Positions 43,857-54,953 of a stretch of DNA of 64,000 nucleotides are shown in pieces. The stretch covers positions 2,108,001 through 2,172,000 of the forward strand of contig CP136493.1 in the NCBI GenBank assembly GCA_032768795.1. Reading direction: 5' to 3'. The position numbers and the translations under genes were made by a program. Below the pieces are notes generated by a model. The model made no database searches, was not told the origin of the DNA, and was given only the letters and a program-made list of their open reading frames with translations. Every line of letters begins with the position of its first letter. Positions within the stretch are counted from its first letter, which is position 1. The DNA comes from Tremella fuciformis (Eukaryota; Basidiomycota; Tremellomycetes; Tremellales; Tremellaceae).

Positions 43857-46112
43857 ATGAGACCGCTCTCTCAGCCATGGTCCGCCTTCACCGACAAGTT
43901 CCGCGGCAAAGGTGCCCGGTCTCGCATCATCGAGTTCTCCATTACTTTCACCTGTGGTCTTGGGTGAGTTGACAGATGCCCTGCCTATATACGCTGACCT
44001 CGGTGCCAGTAACATGCTCTTCGGCTACGATCAAGGTGTCTTCGGTGGTATCCTCACCAGCGCCCCGTTCGAGAGCACCTTCCCTTCCATCTCGAATGGC
44101 AACTCGACTCTTCAAGGCTTCACGGTACGTCTGCGGAGCTGACACAAGTACTAACCTCATCAAGGTCGCCGTGTACGAGATTGGCTGCGCGATCGGTGCT
44201 TTCAGCGTCATCATCTGGGGAGACAAGTTCGGTCGACGAGCCACCATCATGGCGGGAGAATTCATTCTCATGATCGGTGCCATGTGAGTGCGCACGCAAA
44301 CGACATCGCCACATCAATGCTCATGAACCGCAGTCTGCAATTCTCGTCTTACGGCCTGGCCCAGCTCATCGTCGGCCGAATCATCAGTATGTGGATTCCG
44401 TATGGTATGGTTCGTGCGCGCTGACGGCGCCACAGCTGGAGTGGGCAACGGCATGGCTGCTGCCGTCTTGCCGACGTGGAACGGCGAAGTCGCTCGAGAT
44501 GGCAGCCGTGGCCGCGCCATTTGCTGGCAGCTCAACATCAATATCGTCCGCAGGTTTCTAGTGTAGTAGGTAGTGACACTGACCAATGCTTAGTTCGGCA
44601 TCGCCCTGTCATACTGGGTGAGCAGCCTCCCTTGTGATGTCCGCTGCGCTCCTGATCAGCCTCTAGATCGACTACGCCCTGAACCAGTCGTCCCGTACCA
44701 CCAGTACGGATTGGGCGTGGCGCTTCCCACTCTCTCTCCAAGTAGTGTTTGGCACGGCCACTATCGTTTGCGCCGCCTTCCTACCTGGTGATCATGTGCA
44801 TCGGGGTCACCGTTCACGCTGACACTGTACAGACTCGCCCCGGTCCCTCCTCAAACGCGGCCGTCCCGAGGAGGCTCGCGACGTCCTCGACATGCTCTCG
44901 ACCGAAACGGACCCCACGCTTCGCGCCGAACAAACGGTACTGTATGATCCATAAGTGTGGCGTACCTCTCGCTGACGAGCCCCAGACCGAAGCCCTCAAC
45001 GAGATTCTGGTCAATCTGCGCGAGGAAGAGTCCGAGGCCGGCGGCTGGGCTGACGTCTTCACGCAAGGACGCTGCCGGTTCGGCCAGCGGGTGCTGCTTG
45101 CCACGTTCTCGATGTGCATCTTGCAGTTGAGCGGTATCAACCTCATCACCTACTACGCGTAGGCTCTAGTCCCCCTCTCCCAAAGGGCACAGGGCTGAAT
45201 CGACATGCAGGCCGGTTCTATTCGAAGACACCATTGGCATGTCCCGTGAGCTGAGCCTCCTCATGTCAGGTGTTCTGGGTACGTAGACCACGGTCTCCTC
45301 GTAAACGAAAGCTGAGATCTGCGCGCAGGGCTCGAATTCTGGCTTGCCACGTTCATACCGATCCCGCTGGTCGACCGTATCGGTCGTCGCCCCTTGTTGC
45401 TCATTGGCGCGGTAGGCCAAGCCATCTCCATGGCGATGCTGGCCGCCATGATCGCCTATCCAGGCGACAAAGTCAAGGGATACGTCGCTGTCGTCTTCCT
45501 GTTGTAAGTCCCCGGTGCTGCGCTGGCAGCGATGGCTGACGCTGGCGCCCAGCGTCTTTGACACTTTCTGCGCCATCGGCTTTGACTGTCTGGCGTTTCT
45601 TCTCCCCGTGGAGCTCACGCCTCTGCGGACTCGAGCCAAGTCGGTATCGATCGCCACGGGCTGCTTCTGGCTGTGCAGTGAGTCGGCAAACCAACTTGAA
45701 AGCATTGAGCTGATATCGTCTCAGATTTCTTCGTCGTAATGATCTCTCCGGTCCTCATCAGCAACATCAAGTACGGCACGTATATCCTGTGGGCGGCCCT
45801 GAATTGCATCTTCGTGCCCATCATCTACTTCTTCAGTGAGTCCCGTGTGAAAAGCCGGGCACGCTCTGACTCTGTGCAGTCCCCGAGACGTCAAAGTGCT
45901 CGCTCGAGGATGTAGATGTCTTGTTCGAGACCTCGACAAGCTGGGTCATCGGACCCACCTCCAAGGCCCGTCTCGCGGCTATCGTGGCCGAGCGCCATGA
46001 TCGCGAGGCCGCTCACATCCGAGGACGAGTGGCGGATGCCGTGGACATGGGAGAGGTCAACGGTCAAGGAGCCAAAGCGGACACTATGTTTGTCGAGAAC
46101 ACTACGCCTTAG
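43857..46112 (+). CDS. MFS sugar transporter, hexose/monosaccharide type
   Basis: Fourteen exons: join(43857..43963, 44010..44124, 44165..44283, 44334..44386, 44436..44545, 44594..44617, 44667..44787, 44833..44936, 44986..45158, 45211..45278, 45329..45503, 45553..45677, 45725..45835, 45880..46112), 471 aa; phases agree throughout, and one exon is only 24 nt. Sugar-porter motifs: GYDQGVFGG in TM1, DKFGRRATI in the TM2-3 loop, GRIITGVGNG in TM4, LPDSPRSLL before the central loop, INLITYYA in TM7, DRIGRRPLL in the TM8-9 loop, and IPETS plus VDVLFETS at the C-terminus. The family carries glucose, xylose, quinate or similar. The C-terminal tail is short, so the total is slightly below the usual 500 aa. 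The intron at 44546 has a weak GTCCGC donor. Confidence 0.92.
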
Positions 46113-46876
46113 GCGGGTGGGCGGGTGGTCCAAGTCGCCCACTGCATGTCTGCAGGCCCCGACGTAGTTAATGTACTGCAGGATAACAATCCAAAGCGTA
46201 GCTGAGAGGAGAAGAGTGTGTGTCTAGCGCGAAATGAAGATGCATAGGTGTAAACTGTGCAGAGCAGTCCATGGCATCAACGGCGACGCCAACAGGTCCG
46301 AGACTTGATGCGCATGGAGAAGGCTGCTCCATCCAGGTATAAGGATACGTTGTGATCATGGCTATACCCTCTCTCCCCGCTCGGCCGATGCGGGGTGAGC
46401 ATCGAAACAACACTAGAATGCAAGGCGAGTATGCGTGTTACCCTTTCACGCCGCGATAACATGGCTCCGAGGTCGAAAGGGCCGCTCGGCCCGATGACCC
46501 AGTCACCACCGGTAAAACTTGATATCTTCGCCAAACACTAACATATGTTCACAGCGAACCTGCTGGCAGAGTGCGCCCTGCGCATTTGCCCTCCAACCGG
46601 GTAAGCTGAAGGGTGGAAGAGGAAGCTCAGTGCCGTTTCCACCAATAAAGCCCCCGAACCCGGTGGGACGAGGTTATGCTTAGTTAGTAATGCATGAGAG
46701 ATACGACATGAGCCCCGTCACTCGGATTGATTGTTGACAGCCAGTCCAATATCTGCTCCGAAGCCGTCCCCCAGCAGCCTGGCCAGGTCAAAATTGTCCA
46801 GGCGGCTGAGCGAGGTATTCTCCACAGTGTATCCGGCCAGGAAATCCGACAACCACAATTGGCCTGAATCTGGGTA
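46113..46876. other. Convergent intergenic region, with a possible extension of the regulator frame
   Basis: Between the stop of the sugar carrier and the stop of the regulator. On the minus strand the regulator frame continues past its TGA as coding-like sequence to a second TGA at 46718-46720 (about 50 codons). From 46113 to 46717 no gene is recognised. Confidence 0.6.
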
Positions 46877-49532
46877 TCAGCGCGGGACCCTCTCAGACAA
46901 TATTTGATACGCGCTTGATCCTGGTCCGGATCCCTCGCTTTTGGCAATAGACTCCCGTAAAGACGTCTCAGTGGGAGGAGCGACGTGCTCGCGATCTGAC
47001 TTCAGCAAAAGTTGTTCACGCCAACTTATCGCTGACCTGTTGTGAATCTCCGCAAAATACCATGATCCGGGAGCGAAATCAGGATCTTCTTTGATGGCCG
47101 GGCACTCGGGCGGTGCAGTCCCGCCCCTACATAGGGTCAGTGCCGCCCTGAGTAAGCAGTCTCTGCTCACGCTTCTCGAGCAGACTCGCGACATGGTTTG
47201 CGCCGGCCCAAAACACCTCTATGCGTTCCACGGCCTTGACGAGCGCCGAAAGGTTCTGCTTGGCCACAGAGGTGAGAAACATGTCGGCCACACTGCCCGA
47301 CTGCGCTTGCCCCACGCCGGCTTGCAACGAGCGCATCTCGCCGATGAGGGCCATCCTGTATTGTGAGCAAGCACTCGTCACACTGGGACAGACATCACTC
47401 ACGCCGCGACGTATAGAGGCTGAACAACGAAAGGCGACGAGATCTGCCGTCAGCGCTGCGCCGTTGCGAGCCGCTCACATATGCCGTCTCTGAGACCAGG
47501 TCGGCAAACACCATCGACTCGCATATTTGACGAGAGGACGCCAGGGACAGCTTGACCGAGCGACTCATACTCCGGGTCAGGGGTGTGTCGATGCCGGAAG
47601 GGCTTTTCAGAAGGTCTGGATGATACACCAGGGCCATGACGGCATTCGCCCAGACGTGCAGGCTAAGGAAAGAGCCCTGTTTGGTCAGGCAGGTCGCGCA
47701 AAGTATCAAGTACCCACCCCATGTCCCCGAGCGTGCTGATGCTTGAAGTTGTCGCTGGACCACTTGAGAGATTCAGGCAGACCGCTGTAAAACTGCAACA
47801 ACTGCGCTTGCAGGCCGGCCATGACTTCCGGCAGCGGCTCGATCTCGTCGACCAGAGTGCGCGGTCTGCCACGCCGACCATTGAGAACATTGCATATGCG
47901 ACCACAGATGACCATCAACTTGACGATCTGCACAAAGGGAACAGGCTCGATCGCCTCTGGAAGATCCTCGGGGGCGTTCCGAGACGGATCGGGAAAGAAG
48001 TCTGAATCCTCAGGCAGAGCAATCTCGATGATGTCCTCTGGCAGGGATGCCGGGCGGCCAGTGGAAAAGGCAAGGAACCTGTCGGTGATGAATAGTGTCC
48101 AGAAGAGCAGCCGGCTACGCATTTGGTGTGCCGGCGATTCGTATATCTCAGAATGCTCGTGGATACCGAGGTCGATGGCCATGCGATATGCCATACCGGA
48201 GTACTGCCACAGGCCGCTTTCCGAGTTCTGACCATAGTTGGCCCATGCCAGCATGATCAGACCCGTGATCACGTCTGAAGATGGGAGGTGCAGTAAGGGT
48301 ACGAAGAGCTCCTGGGCCTTGACGATGAACGGCACGCAAGCTTGGGTTGGGGATCCGTTGATAGGGTTGGAGAAGCGGGCAGCGAGTGCGCAGATGCAGT
48401 TGGCGAGAAAGTTGGACATGGTACCCGACTCGAAACGCTCGTTCATACGCTGATAGCTGAGGCTGGGAAAATGTTGGGACATGTGCTCGAAGAATATCTT
48501 GAACAGAGGGGTCCTGACTTCCGGCAATGGCATGCCTGTCGGGTCGAACATCTCGTTGATAGCCTGCGGCAGGGCGACGTTGTTGTCGGTCTCGGGCAGT
48601 GGTGCGCCAGGCGCATTCTGTGTGCGGCGTTGCAGCTTGAGTGAAATGCGGTTGAAACCTGGTCTATCGAAGTCAGCGTCCGGACGAATGTGCAGGACTC
48701 ACGATATAGCGGTCGTGCCGGACTGCCAGTCAGCGTGGTGCTGCGGCGGGCGGTAGAGGAGCTTACGAATCGGTAGTAGAACAGCTCGAGATCCTGTCCT
48801 CGGGCTGGATCCCCCTCGATGTAGGCCGTCTGGCTGCCCAGCACATCCAGCAGTCTCAAATCCGGTATAGACGTGGTGCTATTTGGCAATTGGGTGTGCT
48901 CGCCTGCCCCGGTGAACAGGCTCTGGCTTGGGTTCGACGTAGAAGTTGACAGCAAGGGCGTCGTCGAAAAGTCGAACAGCGTCGACGGATCGAATGTGTG
49001 ACGGGGACTTGTGCTGGGTCCAGCGACCGCATTGAACTGTGCGGGATGAGCGGCACGAGTCTCAGTCACTGCACGAGACTTGCCTGCGGCGGTGTCCTGT
49101 AGGTCGCACCCATCGACCGCCTGGCATCCTCCATCTCCTTCCGCGTCCGCTTCCGTCTTCGCCCTGCAGGCCACTGGCAATCAATCTTGGCCTTGATGCA
49201 CGCCTGGAGATGTGCGTCAGCTCTGAACCGGGTAATGGACGGACGACTCACCTGGCATGCGGGTCTCTCTCCGCTACATCGTACGCGCCTGTTTCTACAG
49301 GAGAAGCAGGCAAGCTGGACGGCCCCATTCCCTTCGCCTCCAGAGCTCTTCTGCCGTCTGTTCAACGCTCAGCCCGGCGTTGCGCCGACGAGTCGACTCA
49401 CTTGGCTCGAGGTGTTCCCTCCAGCACCGGATCAGACCCAATTTGTGCGGGGGATCTGGACGGACGAAGGCCTGTCGACGCTGCCTGGTCTTGTTCGCTT
49501 GCCTCAGCTGATGGCACGATGGTGTTGTCCAT
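46877..49532 (-). CDS. Zn2Cys6 transcription factor with fungal-specific regulatory domain
   Basis: complement(join(46877..47126, 47173..47355, 47403..47443, 47479..47676, 47718..48663, 48703..48722, 48767..49036, 49084..49203, 49252..49357, 49402..49532)), 754 aa. The DNA-binding cluster spans exons 2-3 (about residues 60-87): ACFSCRNRRVRC...PACQACIKAKIDC, six Cys in the canonical spacing, followed by a basic RRRKRTRKE linker. The middle (about 240-560) matches the fungal-specific transcription factor domain, including GMAYRMAIDLGIH and WTLFITDRFLAFSTGRP. Exon 6 is 20 nt. The GC-donor intron at 49037-49083 (GCAAGT) is well supported; the one at 47127-47172 (GCGTGA) is proposed only for phase. 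The frame stops at TGA 46877, yet coding-like sequence continues in frame to 46718, so this allele may be C-terminally truncated. Probable pathway regulator of the adjacent cluster. Confidence 0.88.
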
Positions 49533-50868
49533 CGAACCAAGGCTATAAGTACTGGAAGCCAGCCTGGAACCAGAATGAGACGCTACGACATGGTCTGCGG
49601 GCTGTTCGGGTCACCGATCCGACGTTCCGCCTTTTACCGGTCGGACAGCTCCTTCTCCTCCTGAATGACAACCCGTCCGCACATGTAGGACAGCAGCAGC
49701 AGCAGTAGATCTCCTATTGGATTGCATGATGACAGGTAAACTCCCAAGCAGCCACCATAAGCATAACATCGCAGCCAAGCCACTTCACGGGACCGGGATC
49801 CCGACTTGCGGTCAACATAGCCCAATCTCACCGCCAGCTCACCTCCGCGCCGTCATGACCTGGCGTTTGAAGCGTGTCTTGCGATGATCGATGAGGGAAC
49901 GGCGAGATCGCCTCGATGACGAGGAACAACACTGCCGACGTCCGAAGCTATGTCATCTTCGCTCATCGCTCAGCTCCAGTATGTATTACACGCCACCCGT
50001 CACACCCCGGGCGACCCATGTAACCCCATACCTGCACTCCATCCGGTGAGATGGAGCGTGTCGCGCTACGCGAACAAGGGTCAGGCTCCGAGCAATAAGG
50101 GAAGATGCACGGGGCCGGATCAAGCCTCATCCCTCATATAAGCGTTCTCTTCTCCCAAAATCGACATGGCCAAACTGTCAAACGCGCTCTTATCTGGGCC
50201 AGCCGCGTATTGACGTCGACGCCATGGAGATGGCCTACGCTAGGAAGCACCGTACGGGGCAGAATGACTTTAATCCCTCGAAGAGTGACAGAGTCCGGGA
50301 CTACCCCCTTCCTCCCCAAAGCGAGACCAGATAAGAGGATCTCCCGTTGCTCCCTGTGTTCCCGTCCATGTTGAGTGCGTTGTCCGGCACCACGCCATCG
50401 CTGATTTTCAGCTCGTCAGGCGCATCAACACGTCTGATGTCGAGCCGATCGAATGAAGGCTCGAGGACTGGCGAGTGTACGATGTGAGCACAGGACCAGA
50501 AGAGCCCCCGACGGTCGTGTGATCAGGCATGTGGGTGAGCGCGTCCCATCGCAGCCCGCGATGCTGAGGACTTGCGACAATCCATTGTGGGACGCTTTGT
50601 ATTGGTCGTCCCTCGCATTGGTCGGTTCTCGTCGGCACGGGATCCCGCCAAGGCAAAGGGGTAATTAGTAATCAGATCCAGATTTGTGGGGTCGAGGTAA
50701 TCCGAGATTGCTCCCGCTCCTAATAAAGCCCCGAAATCTTTGTAATCAGGCTAATCGCGGCCCCGGCTATCCGTCTCCCCACGGATCACCGCACGACCGC
50801 TTCCATTCCTCTATCCTCATCCGTCTTTATTCTCTGATTCGTGACTCGCTTCGGCAGAGCAGGCAAAG
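49533..50868. other. Intergenic, nothing recognised
   Basis: 1.3 kb between divergent genes (regulator and biotin synthase). Short open frames show no coding character. It presumably contains both promoters. Confidence 0.5.
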
Positions 50869-52405
50869 ATGAGCGTTGTAGGCCTGGGTATCGGCTCCAA
50901 GGCATTGCGTCCAGCCCGACTTCAAGCTTTCAAACACGTGAGGGGACACGCCGCAGCCGTCGACCCGCCCTCGGCGCCTTTCCTCCCTCCTTCACCCCCA
51001 ACAGCCGCAACTCAGGAGCGGCTCAGCCCCGCGAGGCCTAGCGCTACTGCCAGAGATGGAGAAGTCAGGAGGGACTGGACACGCAAAGAGATTCAGGCCA
51101 TCTACGATGGGGGTTTGATGGAGACCATCTTTCGTGCTGTGAGTTCGATGCGGAGCCATCCTGTCTGTTCCAGCTCAGCTCGCATCATAGGAGCGTGATT
51201 CTGACTCGTACGGCTGGATTCCGGACGCCTTGCTGACCTCAGGCCTCTGTGCACCGCATGCACCATGATCCCTCCCGTATTCAACTGTGCACCCTAATGA
51301 ACATCAAAAGTGCGTCCTTGTTCGTGTCGCACGTCCTGGTCTGACGAGCAGCCGGCGGATGCAGCGAGAACTGCAAATACTGCTCTCAATCCTCCTCGTA
51401 CAAAACTCCCACCAAGGCATCTCGCCTAGTGGACATCGAACCCGTGCTCGAGGCTGCGCGCAAGGCCAAAGCCAACGGCTCGACGCGATTCTGCATGGGT
51501 GCGGCATGGAGGGATCTCGCGGGCAGGAAGAGCGGCTTTGAGAAGATCCTGACCATGGTGAAGGAGGTCAGAGGTATGGGAATGGAGGGTAAGCGATCCT
51601 TCATACCTCGGAAATCACCTGCGCTTTGGCTCATGAGCAGTGTGCACCACCCTTGGCATGCTCTCTCCCGACCAGGCCCGTCGCTTGAAAGAAGCCGGCC
51701 TTTCTGCGTACAACCATAACCTTGACACCTCCCGGGAGTACTACCCTGAAGTGGTCACCTCTCGGACATACGATGACCGACTGGCTACCATTGATGCTGT
51801 TCGCGATGCTGGGATCAGCGTGTGCTCGGGCGGTATTCTTGGTTTGGGCGAGAAGGACGAGGACCGCGTCGGTCTCATCCACGAAGTGTCCATGTACGCG
51901 GTCCCACTTTGCATTCTCCCAGCCCACCTGACTTGCAGTATGCCCGAACACCCTGAGTCATTCCCCGTCAACACGCTCGTTCCCATCGAAGGCACGCCCA
52001 TGGAGCAGAACGACGTGAGTTTTATGACCACGGAGTCTCGTCAAGGCTCACTCCTAGCCCGTCTCGGTCCAAACCGTCCTTCGTACGATCGCCACTGCAC
52101 GTATCGTGCTTCCCCGGTCCATCATCCGTCTCGCCGCCGGCAGACACACCTTCTCCGAGACCGAGCAAGCAATGGTGCGCTCTTCTATCTTCCTTTCCCT
52201 GTCAAACTGACATCAGGCATTCATGGCCGGCGCCAACGCCATCTTCACCGGCGAGACCATGCTAACCACGCCTTGCACCGGTTGGGATCATGACAAGGCC
52301 ATGCTGGGTCGATGGGGTCTGCGAGGCCTCAGGTCGTTCGAGGATCAAGAAAGCGTCGAGATTCCCTCCACGAGAAAGGATCACGAGGAAAGGGCTGCCA
52401 TTTAA
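50869..52405 (+). CDS. BIO2: Biotin synthase, radical SAM enzyme
   Basis: join(50869..51138, 51243..51309, 51352..51588, 51641..51893, 51939..52014, 52058..52174, 52217..52405), 402 aa, all phases consistent. It inserts sulfur into dethiobiotin to make biotin. The CX3CX2C loop for the [4Fe-4S]-SAM cluster is [12 protein letters not shown] (about residue 115). The [2Fe-2S] ligands are present: [26 protein letters not shown], and the Arg in [15 protein letters not shown] and IPINxL-like [13 protein letters not shown] also match the family. The first 35 residues are basic, Ala/Leu-rich and lack acids, as in a mitochondrial presequence, so a mitochondrial matrix location is expected. A cryptic donor choice at 51885/51894 was settled by the family pattern ([11 protein letters not shown]). 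It looks intact. Confidence 0.96.
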
Positions 52406-52611
52406 GGTGGGTCCAGGGCAAACGAACGTGATCGCTGCGATTGGGACAGAACAAGGTAGACGTAGAATCCAAGATAGGTCTCTTCAAAACAGCATGTATC
52501 GCATTGTTCAGCTGGTCGGCGGTCAGGGAAAGTAATGCACATGTCTCAAGCTGAGTATAAAGTATCAAAAAGTGAGACGATAGACTGGGGAAAGGCCACT
52601 GAGCGATCGAC

Positions 52612-53338
52612 TCAAGCTGACACGGGGTCGCCCAAAGAGTGCAGCTGCAACTCGATCTTTGAGGCAGTCCGAACCGTCTCCAAGAGATCTTTGGCCCCCT
52701 CGAAGGCCATGACTTTGGATTCCAGACTTCCTTTCTCACTCACCTTCTCGTCAACTGTCTTCAGATCTTGCTGAACGGCAGATCTGTGCTTGTTAAAGAG
52801 GTCTGCAACATTCTCGTGGGACAGATTGAGGTAATGCGCTTCTTCCTTGAAATGGTCAGATAGCCCAGCTCTCTCTGCAGACCGGACCGTGTGATACGTT
52901 AGCGCACGACAAATGCTTGCGGTCAACGTATTCGTGTGACACATGAGTGACCATAGTGGCGAGAGCTCGCCCTGTGCAACTGTGAGTGATTTCTCAAATG
53001 ATTCCAAACTTCTCAGCAGCTGATTGGGCTTCTGTGGCCTGTTGCAGTGGCTCATCAAAGGCTGCATTGAACGGGTGTTGCCACTGTGAGAACTCCATCA
53101 TCGCTTGGAGCTCACTGGGAAGTGCTGCAACAACCGCAGGAGGAACTGTCACCCCAGTTGCACCAGACGCTGGAGAATCCGCAACTATCAGAGTCCCGAA
53201 GGCTTGGTCAGCGTCTGGGTCATCTCCCACTTGAACTGCAGTGTCAGCACAATCTGTTGCTTTGATGCTGATGGGCGGCAACTTGGACTCACACTGTGTG
53301 ATGTCAAGTGAATCAAGTACACTCTCTGTGTCTGGCAT
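52612..53338 (-). CDS. Unknown gene in two overlapping frames
   Basis: From ATG 53338 one frame encodes a 114-aa acidic Ala/Ser/Thr-rich peptide and stops at 52994. A second frame, overlapping from 53067, continues to 52612 with a helical, coiled-coil-like segment (SLESFEKSL...KTVDEKVSEKGSLESKV). The two probably form one gene joined by an intron or broken by a frameshift; an intron would need a length of 1 mod 3, and I found no good candidate. Lower GC than the neighbouring genes and lack of clear introns set it apart. It is divergent from the gene at 53781. No family recognised. Confidence 0.5.
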
Positions 53339-53780
53339 GATGAGCCTTGAGTCCTGTGCGGTTGTTGTCTTGCTGTGAGAATGCAAGGACTGTTTCTTGG
53401 GTGAAAATGAGAAAGTAAGACTATTTATGTGCAGTCCTGGGAGAACACAATCTAGGTCCAGTCAGATCTTTGCACAAAAGCTGAAAAGAGGTGGAGAGTC
53501 TGGACAAATGATATCACAGCTTTTGCATACACTGTGTAACCCAAATAACAGGACAGATGCGCAACTTGACAATTTGCCATTGTGCAAATAGTCAGAAGAT
53601 TGAGAAAGATAACCTTTCAGGTCATTTTGCATCAAAGCAGGTAGACAAAAACGGCAGAAATTGGCTTTGATATCACATCACCATCCTTTCAACAGGGTTT
53701 CAACAGTGGCCACCTTAAGAGACTGCACCTGTGCAAGAATCCAACCTCCCCCCAACCCACCCTTACAAGACAGTCTCACC

Positions 53781-54953
53781 ATGTCCAGCTCTCAGAGTGT
53801 TGCTAGGGAGTGCATGGCTAACTTGATCCAATCCGCAGCAAACAACGGTGTGGAGTCATGCAAACAGTCAGACACTCAAATGCAGTACATGACACAGATT
53901 CAGCGGTACACACGGCAAGAGCGAGCGCTCAGGGCAGCAGATGAGATCATGGAGTGGGAAGAAGATCTTCCCAAGGTCATGGTGCTGCCCCCAGAACTCC
54001 GCATCGCCCTTAGCTGTGCGCGTGACAGCTATGAAGCGGTGATGTGGGCTCACCAGCACTGCATTCAAACTTATAAAGAATTCTTGACAGACCCTTCAGA
54101 AAAAGACCTGCTTAAATACACACCATACCAGTTTGTGAATGATGCACTTAGAGAGCAAAATGAAGAGGCTATTGTGCAGCTGCTGGACCATGGACCACCC
54201 CTGTCAACAGCAGCAAACCACCTGTTGAGGGCTGTCTGGGATACCAAGCATCATTTTGTGAGTGGTGCAGAATTGGAACAAGTTGTGCAGTCATTCAACG
54301 CCTCACAGCTACAAGTTCAAGACTTGGGGGGCCTTATACCCTCTGATGAACAGAGATGTCTTCAATTAGAGAACCTTCAGTCAGCCTTTGTATTGCACAA
54401 CTGCCTTCATGGCCATCGCTCATCTTGCTGGAGGTTGACAAGGATGTATGCACTCATGGCAGGAGAATGGAGAACCAGTTGGAATGGGGACAAAAGTGTG
54501 GTGGAGGTGGTGGAGCCTCTTGGAAGTCACATTGGAGAAGAGGCAAGCTCTCATCTTTCAAAATTACACATTGGCCTTGCCATTGCCTCCCTCTTAACCT
54601 CAAGGACAAGGACTAGTGGAGCGTGGGATCTCCTTCAAAGAGCACGCCAGCTGTCTCGATTCAACCATAACAGCACCATTAGCCCATCACAGCAGCAATT
54701 CCTTGACGCAATCCAAACTTTGGTGCAAGAAGGACGAGACAAACTCATGGACAATGCTGGCGTCACAGATCATGTACTGGCTGGACTCCTCACGCTAAAC
54801 AAATTAGAACAATGGGAAAAAGTGCCAAAAAGATATCCCCAAAATCCGCCTTGCACATCTCAACCAAGCAAGGGCCTCTCAGCTGAGCAAAGCACCTTGG
54901 ATTCCTCTGAAGAGGAGGATACCATCCCAAGGTGGTCTTTGCCTGTGTCATGA
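53781..54953 (+). CDS. Unknown intronless helical protein
   Basis: 390 aa from the ATG at 53781 (the frame opens at a TTG 40 codons upstream) to TGA 54953. The sequence looks fully helical and soluble, with many Gln, Leu and Ala and regularly spaced aromatic residues, like an alpha-alpha repeat protein; no catalytic motif, membrane segment or signal peptide is visible. It has no introns, unlike the intron-dense metabolic genes, and its base composition is AT-richer. The 440-bp gap to the divergent gene at 53338 is likely a shared promoter. Acquisition by transfer or carriage on a mobile element is possible but unproven. Function unknown. Confidence 0.7.
   Translation: MSSSQSVARECMANLIQSAANNGVESCKQSDTQMQYMTQIQRYTRQERALRAADEIMEWEEDLPKVMVLPPELRIALSCARDSYEAVMWAHQHCIQTYKEFLTDPSEKDLLKYTPYQFVNDALREQNEEAIVQLLDHGPPLSTAANHLLRAVWDTKHHFVSGAELEQVVQSFNASQLQVQDLGGLIPSDEQRCLQLENLQSAFVLHNCLHGHRSSCWRLTRMYALMAGEWRTSWNGDKSVVEVVEPLGSHIGEEASSHLSKLHIGLAIASLLTSRTRTSGAWDLLQRARQLSRFNHNSTISPSQQQFLDAIQTLVQEGRDKLMDNAGVTDHVLAGLLTLNKLEQWEKVPKRYPQNPPCTSQPSKGLSAEQSTLDSSEEEDTIPRWSLPVS

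Noticed and set aside
10721..46879. UGA recoded as an amino acid
   Set aside because: UGA is the ordinary stop of well-defined genes here (aldehyde dehydrogenase and dihydroxyacetone kinase end at UGA at the family's normal length), so in-frame UGAs are better read as mutations.
32624..49532. Classical methanol-utilisation cluster
   Set aside because: No alcohol oxidase, catalase or formate dehydrogenase is present, and the synthase-like enzyme lacks a peroxisomal signal.
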